Below, one piece after another: positions 55,403 to 64,000 of a stretch of 64,000 nt of DNA. Under the pieces are notes generated by a model. The model had not been told where the DNA came from. It ran no database searches and saw nothing but the letters and a program-made list of their open reading frames with translations. Each line of letters starts with the position of its first letter. Position 1 is the stretch's first letter. Made by a program: the position numbers and the translations under genes. Source of the stretch: Neoarius graeffei (taxonomy: Eukaryota; Chordata; Actinopteri; Siluriformes; Ariidae); NCBI RefSeq assembly GCF_027579695.1, contig NC_083587.1, positions 61,844,738-61,908,737 on the forward strand. Direction: 5' to 3'.

Positions 55403-56036
55403 GGCAGCTGGGCCATAGAAGGTTCACGCTGCACGCTGCATGCTGCATGCTACACGCTACACGCGTGTAAAGAAAAGTGGACAAACGTAGCATGACTTGC
55501 TCTGGGCCATAGAACGGCGTTCACGTTGCACGCTGCACGCTGCACACTTCACGCGTGAAGCGAGAAATGAACATGCACACTTTTTTCTAGGCGTGAAGAT
55601 GGAAATTCCAGTCAATGCATGCGGTCACCGCCGCGCCAGCCAATCAGAACGGGTCTAGGGAGATAACTCTATGCTTTCAGGGGAAAACTTCAGAAAAAAT
55701 ATAATTGAATGGTATAATTGAAAAATAGTTCTTCATCGGGATTGTCAAGCAGATTATAGAATGTTCGGTGAAATTCACCACGGGTTTCTCTCAGAAGGAA
55801 GTGTTCTCGGCTCCAAATTCTGTTCCTTTTTCTCTTCCTCTGTCTCAGTAAAAGCAGAATGAGGCAATCGTCGTCATCCGAAGAGTCCATATTGTTGGTT
55901 ACTCGGTCAAAGTAGAACAGACGCAACACGTGAACATCCAAGCATGAAGTTTAATGGCCCAGGGTCCGGTTCTTCACGTGAACGTGTAGCGTGTAGCGTG
56001 CAGCATGCAGCGTGAACCTTCTATGGCCCAGCTGCC
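55403..56036. mobile_element. PIF/Harbinger non-autonomous element inside gag
   Basis: 634 bp; perfect terminal repeats GGCAGCTGGGCCATAGAAGG / complement; TAA duplicated at 55,400-55,402 and 56,037-56,039. On the minus strand, 55,941-55,690 encodes a Harbinger transposase N-terminus (W-S-R-E-H-F-L-L-R-E, then F-N-Y-T). The catalytic part is missing. Confidence 0.9.
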
Positions 56037-56039
56037 TAA

Positions 56040-57412
56040 GTGACCCAGAGTTAGCGTCGTTGAAGAGGCAGGTTATGAGACTTGAGCAGAAATTGGATCT
56101 CAAAAAGAGTAGCTCTCCAGATGTTTCAGCTGCTGCCTTACCGGTAGACACCACCCGGGGTGTCCCAAAGAAAAGTAATGATGAAAATCGAGTGAACCTT
56201 TGTTATCAGAGTGGTGAAAATGGTCACTTTAAAGCCAGTTGTACGAATGCGGAGAACCAGGCCAAGGTAATTCAGTGGCTTATTACTTCTCTAAAGGGGA
56301 GGGGTCAGATAGCACCAATGGCTAGAGATAAAGAGGGAAACAACGGTGTGTGTACTTCAAAACGAAGTGCGGTCAAAACGCTGACTCTAAGTGGGCTACC
56401 TAATGGGTTGGTGGGTCCTTCCTCCCTCGTGTCCATAAAGATAAATGGACAGTTGTGTGATGCGCTGTTGGACAGCGGTTCACAGGTGACTATAATCTTT
56501 GAAGATTGGTATAACAAGCATTTGAATAATGTGCCTATCCAGCCAGTATCTGGGCTGGCCATATGGGGTTTAAGCGATACCAGTTACCAATATAAGGGCT
56601 ATGTGGTGGTGAATATGGAATTCCCAGCAGAGGTGACTGGTGCTCCTGAGGTAATCTCGGTACTAGCGTTAATCTGTCCTGGCCCAAAAAGCCCAGACCA
56701 GATTCAAGTCATTTTGGGGACAAATGCTAGTCTGTTTAAACGATTGGCAGCATTGTGTCAGGACACCACGGGTGTTGATCCATATCAGACATTAGGCCTA
56801 AAGGCAATTGGTGTTCCAGAGCGACTGGATCTGTCCTCCCTGGCTGAAGAGGGTGTTGGCTGTGTACAGTGGCTAGGCCCCAGTCCATTGACCATACCTC
56901 CAGGTAGCAGCAGTCATGCAGAATGTCAGGTTGAGTGGCAACATCCACTGTCAGATGATGTGTTTATGGTTGAAGTGTCTAACACCGATCCGTTGCCTGC
57001 TGGAGTACTCCTACAGCCCATGGTAGTGTCGAAATCTGCAATGCAAGAAAAATGTGTTTCAGTACAGATACAGAATGAGTCTCAAAGAGAAGTTGTCATT
57101 CCCGTGGGTACTGTTATGGGCTGTCTGCACCCCATAGACCCTGTTGTTTCAGTTTCTGAGGGTTTAAAAGCTAAAAAGAAGTTTGATGTCAGACTGTTGA
57201 ACTTTGGTAATTCACCAGTTCCAGAACACTGGAAGAGAAGATTATGCAAAAAAATGGCTGAGAGGGCTAATGTTTTTTCTTTGCATGAGTGGGATGTTGG
57301 ATTGGCCCATGGCGTTGAACATCATATCCGACTTACAGATACTAGGCCTTTTCGTGAACGGTCCCGCCGGTTGGCCCCAGCAGATTTAGATGATGTAAGG
57401 CAACATATCTAA
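56040..57412 (+). pseudogene. Gypsy gag C-terminus, protease and RT start
   Basis: The frame is in phase with the gag part left of the Harbinger insertion (634 bp plus the duplicated TAA). The zinc knuckle reads C-x2-S-x4-H-x4-C: the second Cys is Ser, so it is defective. Protease D-S-G-S-Q-V-T near 56,470. The RT lead-in (H-H-I-R-L-T-D) stops at TAA 57,410-57,412. Confidence 0.85.
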
Positions 57413-58042
57413 GACCTGTTAGCAGCAGGTATTATCAAGGAATCTAGAAGTCCATATGCATCAACAATCGTGATAGCATGGAAAAAGAATGGGAGTGTTA
57501 GGATGTGTATAGATTACCGAACGCTAAACCGCAGGACAGTGCCCGACCAGTACACCACCCCGTGTATTGACGATGCTCTGGACTGCCTGTCAGGCAGTAA
57601 ATGGTTCTCGGTATTGGATCTAAGGAGTGGCTACTATCAATTTGGAATGGCTGAAGAAGATAAAGAGAAAACCGCTTTCATTTCTCCATTAGGCTTTTAC
57701 CAATTTGAAAAGATGCCACAAGGGATTACCGGGGCACCAGCCACTTTCCAATGCCTAATGGAAAAGACAGTTGGTGACATGAATTTGCTTCAAGTGTTGG
57801 TTTACTTGGATGATTTAATCGTGTTCGGGAAAACATTAGAGGAACATGAAGAACGTCTCCTCCGCATCCTCGACAGACTCTCAGAGGCAGGGCTGAAGGT
57901 CTCCTTAGACAAGTGCCAGTTCTGCCAGCCACAAGTGTTGTATCTCGGACACATTGTCTCAGCTGAAGGGGTGGCTACTGACCCATCAAAGGTAGAAGCT
58001 GTGAAGACCTGGCCCCAACCCACTGACCTAAAAAGTTTGTGA
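57413..58042 (+). pseudogene. Gypsy reverse transcriptase
   Basis: Same frame as before. L-D-L-R-S-G-Y-Y and V-Y-L-D-D (YLDD) are present. Ends at TGA 58,040-58,042, followed in the same frame by S-F-L-G-F-C-G-Y-Y. Confidence 0.88.
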
Positions 58043-58987
58043 TCCTTCCTAGGTTTCTGTGGGTATTACAGAAAATTCATCATGAATTACTCTGCAATTG
58101 TAAGACCACTGACAGAGCTGACCAAGGGATATGCTCCCTCCCAAAAGAAGCATAAGCAAGTCAAGACCAATGACAAGAACTACTTTAAAGTGTCCGAGTC
58201 GTTTGGGGAGTGGTGGGACGAGTCTTGCACAGAGGCATTCCAGAAGATCATCCGCTGTCTCACTAATGCTCCAGTGTTGGCGTTTGTGGATCCTAATAAG
58301 TCATACATTTTGCATGTGGATGCCAGCTTCAGAGGGCTTAGCGCAGTCTTGTATCAGGCCTATCCTGAAGGCCTTAGACCAGTGGCTTTTGCCAGTAGGA
58401 AACTTTCCCCCGCTAAGCTGAACTATCCAATCCACCAGCTGGAGTTTTTGGCTTTAAAATGGTCTGTAGTAAACAAGTTTCACAACTACTTATATGGAGC
58501 CAAATTTACAGTACGGACCGACAATAACCCCCTGACATATGTGTTATTGTCTGCAAAGCTGAATGCTACCAGACATAGGTGGCTCACTTCCCTAGCGACC
58601 TATGACTTTAGCATTCAGTACCATCAGGGCAGACATAACATTGATGCAGATCTGCTATCCCGTAACCCGCCAGAAAGTGACTACTCCCAACAATGGGAGG
58701 ACATCCCCTTACCTGGTATGAAAGCCATCTGTCAGCAAGCTGGGGCAGAGCATATTGATGTGTCGCCACTATATGCCATCTCGCTAGGCGCCTCCCCAGA
58801 TTGCTTTCCCGAGGCTTATGCCTCTCCGGTTCATTTGAATAGTGGAGTCCTAGAGATGTTGACCCAAGATAACCTAATATGTGCTCGGAGTGAGGATACT
58901 TGGATAGGACCAGTCATAAAAGCTCTTAAGCAGGGCAAGTGGACCAAGCATGAGGATTTACCGCCAGAAGTGGAACTGATGAGATGA
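58043..58987 (+). pseudogene. Gypsy RNase H
   Basis: H-V-D-A-S-F near 58,316 and R-T-D-N-N-P near 58,516, with the R-H-N-I-D-A-D-L-L-S-R end. Stops at TGA 58,985; a frameshift follows before 59,029. Confidence 0.85.
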
Positions 58988-59028
58988 GAACAGAACAAAC
59001 TGATGTTCAAAATGGAATGCTACACTGA

Positions 59029-60060
59029 TTGAGCAAGAGATCGTCAGGAACAGAGGTCCTTCAGCTCATCCTGCCTTCTAAATATGTGCCCATTGTTCTG
59101 AGGTCTATGCATGATGATATGGGGCATTTAGGAGTAGAGAGGACAACAGAGTTACTGAGAAACCGATTTTACTGGCCCAAGATGTTCGGTGAAATAGAGA
59201 AATACATTCAGAATTGTGGTGCCTGTGTAACACGAAAGAGTCCAGTTCAGAGAGCCCCTTTACACCAGATAACAAGCAGTGGGCCGATGGACTTGGTGTG
59301 TATTGATTTTTTGAGTTTAGAGCCAGATAGCAGAGGCATGAATAGCATACTAGTGATAACAGACCATTTCACTAGATATGCACAAGCCTACCCAATGAAG
59401 AATCAGAAGGCTTTCACGGTCACTAAGATCCTTGTGGATAAGTTTTTCCTCCACTATGGGCTACCGGCACGAATCCACTCAGATCAGGGATGCGACTTTG
59501 AAAGCCAACTTATTAAGGAGACACTGACAATCATGGGTGTGCGGAAATCAAGGACCACACCCTATCATCCACAAGGTGACCCTCAGCCTGAACGATTTAA
59601 CCAAACACTTCTGTCAATGCTTGGGACACTGAGTAATGAGAAGATGCATCAGTGGAGTCAGCATGTAGGGCACCTTGTTCACGCCTACAATAACACCAAA
59701 TGTGATGCCACGGGCTATTCTCCTTATTTTCTTATGTTCGGGAGAGAAGCCAGGCTCCCAGTTGACATCTGTTTTGGTGTGTCATCGGATGATGAGGTTC
59801 TGCACTCACAGTATGTAGCAAGATTACAAGAGGATCTGAAAAGAGCATACCACTTAGCTACAGAGGCTGCTGATAAGACACAGGGTCGGAACAAGAGGTC
59901 CCATGATAAAAGAGTATGCTCCCAGGTGCTGAATGTCGGGAACCGGGTGTTATTCAAGAATCTAGGACTGAAAGGAAAGCATAAGCTCCAGAGCCACTGG
60001 AGCCCAGAGCCTTATGTGATTGTGGAGAAACTGCCCAGTCTGCCAGTATATCAAGTCTGA
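59029..60060 (+). pseudogene. Gypsy integrase
   Basis: H-x-H-C-C zinc site (M-G-H-L-G-V-E, then C-G-A-C), catalytic D (C-I-D-F-L), D (S-D-Q-G-C) and E (Q-P-E-R-F-N) are all kept; a GPY/F-like end (W-S-P-E-P-Y) follows. Stops at TGA 60,058, beyond which the element is lost at the Tc1 junction. No 3' LTR remains. Confidence 0.88.
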
Positions 60061-60071
60061 CCTGAAGGGGT

Positions 60072-60474
60072 GAAAGGAAAACATGGCATTCCAGCATAAG
60101 TACCTTAACCCATCTGTGAAACATGGTGGTGGTAGTATCATGGTTTGGGCCTGTTTTGCCACATCTGGGCCAGGACAGCTTGCCATCATTGATGGAACAA
60201 TGAATTCTGAATTATACTAGCGAATTCTAAAGGAAAATGTCAGGACATCTGTCCATGAACTGAATCTCAAGAGAAGGTGGGTCATGCAGCAAGACAACGA
60301 CCCTAAGCACACAAGTCGTTCTACCAAAGAATGGTTAAAGAAGAATAAAGTTAATGTTTTGGAATGGCCAAGTCAAAGTCCTGACCTTAAGCCAATGGAA
60401 ATGTTGTGGAAGGACCTGAAGCGAGCAGTTCATGTGAGGAAACCCACCAACATCCCAGAGTTGAAGCTGTTCTA
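60072..60474 (+). mobile_element. Tc1 family 1 fragment fused to Gypsy and BED repeat
   Basis: Middle part of the same transposase as 21,703 and 52,416 (G-G-G-S-I-M-V-W, D-N-D-P-K-H, K-P-M-E), with no inverted ends. Left joint lies in shared AAAGGAAAAC; right joint near 60,474 passes into BED copy B. Confidence 0.85.
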
Positions 60475-60477
60475 TTC

Positions 60478-61262
60478 TGACTTTGGTCTATAGCTGTCAA
60501 AGGCCTCTGCCTTAAAACCAGTTCCTGCTGTGACGTCACGCACTCAGGGCTGGCTGGCTCAGCGGGGCAGCTCGAATGCCAACTTTGCAGTCAATTTTAA
60601 CTCTCAAAAAAACATATTTTTTATTCCCATTTATGCAGCATACAAGAGTCAAGGATGGAGATACTATCCACTCAGAAATTTATTTAAAAATAAAGGTTCT
60701 GCGTATCTGCTTTAAGGACTCGTGACTTGACTTGGACTTGAGCACTGATGACTCGGACTTGGACTTAAGCATTAACTGCATTTGGATTCGTAAATTGGAG
60801 ATGAGGACTTGGATTTTTTTCTTTATTTTTTGTAACATGCCATAATAATTTGGCATAAGATATTTAGATCTACATTAATTTTTATACTAATTTTGTACAA
60901 GAGAATGCACATTGACCTGTTCATACACCATGTTCAGGAATAAACTAATGTTAATGGCGCTAAAATGCCTGGAGAGAACGCCCCTAGGATTGTCCGCTTT
61001 GCTTATACAGACTTCTCGTGCAGTGGGAAAAAATGCACTGCTATGTGTTCCATATGTAGAAAAACTATCGAGGAGATGACAGGGACAACCTCAAACTTCA
61101 ATCGCCATTTGGTAAGACTCCACCCAGAGAAGGAAGTGATACGCTATGTTCATTGCTCTGTTGATAGTGGGTGGGGCTTGCTTGCTGAGTGATGAACTAG
61201 CTAGTGCTAACCCTCTCTCATGTTATTTGCCCTGTTGATAGTGGGCGAGGCTTGCTGAGTGA
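60478..61262 (+). mobile_element. BED-finger repeat (hAT-like), copy B
   Basis: Matches copy A at 11,727. The ATG at 60,965 opens 75 codons with a complete BED-type C-x2-C ... H-x4-H finger (C-S-I-C-R-K-T, then N-R-H-L-V-R-L-H). Cut on the right by the ERV2 3' LTR. Confidence 0.65.
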
Positions 61263-61738
61263 TGTAATGGAAACTTCTAATAAACACTTCAGAATGCTTA
61301 GCAGTTGTCTTTTCAGTTATTTATTATAGTAGATCACATAAAACAGAGATATAAAACTGGAAAGGGAAAAGAAGAAGAAGAAGAAGAAGAAGAGAAGACA
61401 CCACTTCAGTGATCCTGAGAGTATGCACTCTGAGTTGTGTCTTAGTGGCTGTTATCTATTATACTCTAAAGGCATTCGCTTACTGCTCGTGTCTGTACGT
61501 GATTGGCTCGAGACTTTCTATGAAGCTTTGTTAAAGCGTGCACCTGGCGTGCTCTGGGATGTGCAGGCGTATGCGTGGTTAGGAAGAACTCAGACACCCT
61601 GCTTATCACCAGCCAAGGGCACAGAAAGGCGATTACAGCATGTGGGAAAAACAACTTTTCTCAGTACACTAGGCCACTTGAGCTCAACACACAGAAACAC
61701 AGAGAATTGGAATGCTCATTCACTAAATTTCCTTCACA
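61263..61738 (-). repeat. ERV2 3' LTR
   Basis: 476 bp, TGTGAAGG to CATTACA in provirus orientation, with an AATAAA at about 61,325 and an (AAG)n stretch (61,373-61,393). Unrelated to the ERV1 LTR. The 5' LTR would lie beyond 64,000. Confidence 0.75.
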
Positions 61739-61754
61739 TTTCCCCCCCTTTTTA
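61739..61754 (-). promoter_or_regulatory. ERV2 polypurine tract
   Basis: Minus strand AAAAAGGGGGGGAA directly at the LTR. Confidence 0.75.
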
Positions 61755-61889
61755 TCCTACAGGATAATAATTGCTAAAAGAAAGAAATGTACACAATTTC
61801 AGTGGTAAGAGTTCCCAGAGAGATTCGACTTAACACGTCATTGAGTGTACAGGGATAATGCTAAGGCTGTTTTGTAAGACATATACATC

Positions 61890-62314
61890 TTAAGTTAATG
61901 CTAGCAAGCTATATACATAGATCAGGAAACAATAGAACAGAAAACAACCACAAATGAGAGTGTTTTGAGCTAGGGCTAATTTCATATCAGCTGTGCTGAC
62001 GTCATCAAATGGTGGGTTATAGTCTTCGTGTGGGTTTGGAGGCCAGTCACGCAAGTTGTCTGGGTCTATTTTCACCATCTGATAACCAATATTTGTCAGC
62101 TGCCTCTGAAACACAGACATACAACATTGACAGAAAACAGGGAGAAATCATAGCATCACAATCACTAAGCATAGGACCGGTATGGTGGATGGAATCAGAG
62201 TCTTCCATCCACTGAAACAACTGTCTTTGACTCTGTGTCAGCCTGGGTTCCCTGTATCGACCACCACACGAATCGTCCCATGAGCCCCAGCAGGATCAGG
62301 ATGCTCAGGCCCAT
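61890..62314 (-). pseudogene. ERV2 env remnant with large internal deletion
   Basis: ATG at 62,314 begins a hydrophobic signal-like start (I-L-I-L-L-G-L) that stops after about 40 codons. Right after it, in another frame, comes a membrane span and cytoplasmic tail (V-L-C-L-V-I-V-M-L, then N-I-G-Y-Q-M). All of SU and most of TM are missing. Confidence 0.55.
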
Positions 62315-62639
62315 GACTGGACCTAGCTTATAATGATTTACCCCCTTCAGTTTATGTTAACTATGTCTCCGAGTTAACCCTTGCCCTTCTTGATGTGTAT
62401 TGGTGTTCAGAGGGCAGGCACGCCCTATCAGCCCTCGTCCCACCTCACCGGGACTTGGAGGAAACTCGAAACCCTAAAACTTATCTATCGGCTAGACACT
62501 GAAATACTCTTCCCTATTGAGGGTGTGTGCATGATTGATGCGATACTTGCACTGTTCCATGCAGTGATGCCTTTCTTCCTCCTTTACTTTACCAGCGTCC
62601 GGGTCACTTAGGCCTCCCTTTTCCTCCTACTCAGCCAGT

Positions 62640-64000
62640 TCAGGAACCCTCCTGCAGTGGCTAGCGTGGATCCACATCACTCTGCCTGTGACCTTCACTA
62701 CCGTTGGGGTCGTGAGCAGGACCTGGAATGGGCCATTCCACTGTGGCTTGTTCCACTTGGTTCATCGGAAGTCCTTCAGCACTATCCAATCCCCTGGTTG
62801 TAGATTGTGCAGAGGTCCCTCAGCGGGCTTAGGAAGCGTTTCTTTTACCTGTTTGTGGATAGATTTCAAAGCAGAGGACAACGTTGCACAGTAATTCAAC
62901 ATTGCATCATCACACAGTGTGATGTCCGGCAGTGTTCCTTGGGCTGGCCCTATCCCCATGTTGGGTACTCATCCAAACAGAATTTCAAATGGGCTTAACC
63001 CATGTTTAGGCCTAGTTTGCATCCTCATTTGTGTGAGTACTACAGGGAGGATGTTTGTCCATCCTAGCCCTGTTTCTGCGCAAGCTTTGCTTAGTTTATT
63101 TTTAAGGGACCCATTTTCCCTCTCCACTGCTCCCACACTGGCAGGATGGTAGGCACAATGTTGTTTCAGGTCTACCCCTAGGAATGCTCCTACTGTATTT
63201 TCTTTAGGGCTGCATTAACAAAGGGTGTTCCATTGTCACTTGAGATTTTGCTAGGTATACCCCCACCTAGGAATTATGTCTCTCAGGAGTGCTTTGACTA
63301 CTGCCTCTGAGTCTTGTTTAGCTGTGGGGAATACTTCAACCCATTTTGAAAACATGTCAACTATTACCAGGCAGTACCTTTTCCCTCACTAGGTGTCAGT
63401 TCAATGAAGTCCATTTGGAGATGATCAAACAGTTTGTTTGGTATTGGGTGTGCTGCTTGAGTTAGTTTGATACCTTGACCTGCATTATGTTGTGCGCATA
63501 TCAAGCATTGCTTGCAAAATTTCACAGCATAATTTGAAAACCCCTTTGTGAACCATCTCTTTGTTTGACACATGGGTGAGACCATGGGCCAATTTTGCAC
63601 TGAAAGGGAACATGTGTTTTGGTAGACAGGGATGGCCCGAGGGACAAACCCAGACCAAGTTTGCAAAGATACAGCCGGCCTGTTTCCAGACTCGTCTCTC
63701 GTCCTGGGTGGCAGTGCTCTGAAGGTCTGCTAGCTATAAACAGGGGGTAGAAACCTGAGGAAAAGCAAGGTTAGAGGGTGAACTGGAAGCTGAGGCTGAA
63801 CACTTAGCTGCCGCATCCACCCTGGCATTTCCTTGAGACACAAGATCAGTATTGTTAGTATGGGCAGCACACTTACAAACAGCAATGGCTCTAGGGAGTA
63901 GAATAGCATCCAACAACTCAGAGACCAGTTTATGAAGTGCAATGGGAGATCCTGTGCTAGTGAGAAAATTTCTGAGTTTCCAAATGGTGCCAAAATCATG
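62640..64000 (-). pseudogene. ERV2 pol, RNase H to integrase C-terminus
   Basis: Broken into frames by shifts and stops. RNase H end near 63,999-63,734; integrase zinc site (C-L-I-C-A-Q-H-N) and D-F-I-E-L-T-P near 63,370-63,520; S-D-N-G-T-P-F near 63,230; C-terminal G-D-W-I-V-L-K and W-I-H-A-S-H-C near 62,660-62,800. Class I type. It continues past the window edge. Confidence 0.8.

Overview
This is eukaryotic DNA from a ray-finned fish. It has large introns with GT-AG sites, a vertebrate mucin-like secreted protein gene, and a dense load of teleost repeats: a tRNA-headed DANA/Mermaid-type SINE, V-SINE, Rex1-like LINE, several Tc1-like elements, hAT, PIF/Harbinger, Ty3/Gypsy and endogenous retroviruses. 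The SINE type and the amount of Tc1 suggest an otophysan such as a catfish; that is inference.

Region by region. At 1-3.8 kb lie old DNA transposon remnants, including an 86-residue THAP-domain reading frame, with SINE insertions. At 3,813-11,617 (minus strand) lies a young, nearly complete class I endogenous retrovirus (ERV1): 434-bp LTRs with 2 mismatches, CCTAT target duplication, tRNA-Trp primer site, gag-UAG-pol in one frame and an open env. Its gag carries one early in-frame TGA. At 11.7-18 kb lie a BED-finger (hAT-like) repeat, a 1.4-kb duplicate of the 2.3-3.7 kb segment, and a short Tc1/mariner element inside a (TA)n tract. At 18.28-37.6 kb (minus strand) is the main host gene, a 12-coding-exon IgGFc-binding-protein-like gene of about 1,902 codons: signal peptide, IgGFc-binding domain and four VWD-C8-TIL modules. 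Exon phases are consistent throughout. Its introns hold Tc1, MITEs, SINEs and a decayed second copy of the signal-peptide exon.

At 38-41.9 kb is a Rex1-like LINE interrupted by a 916-bp solo LTR, a full SINE and a SINE tail. At 42-43.4 kb is a SINE cluster. At 45,484-45,639 (minus strand) is a terminal exon resembling the C-terminus of core-1 beta-3-galactosyltransferase (C1GALT1), with a poly(A) signal behind it. At 45.9-49.5 kb four mobile elements are nested inside one another. At 49.9-54.0 kb lie hAT and Tc1 elements. At 54.0-60.06 kb is a decayed Ty3/Gypsy element with a PNMA-like Gag and tRNA-Thr primer site, split by a PIF/Harbinger insertion with a TAA duplication and fused at its 3' end to a Tc1 fragment. 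At 60.5-61.26 kb is a second BED-finger repeat copy. From 61,263 to the window edge is a second, degraded retrovirus (ERV2, minus strand).

The window holds two supported host genes, both on the minus strand. One encodes a large secreted cysteine-rich protein of the mucus/gel type. The other would build the core-1 O-glycan; a mucin link between the two is only suggestive. Everything else is mobile DNA, and its nesting order can be read from target-site duplications.
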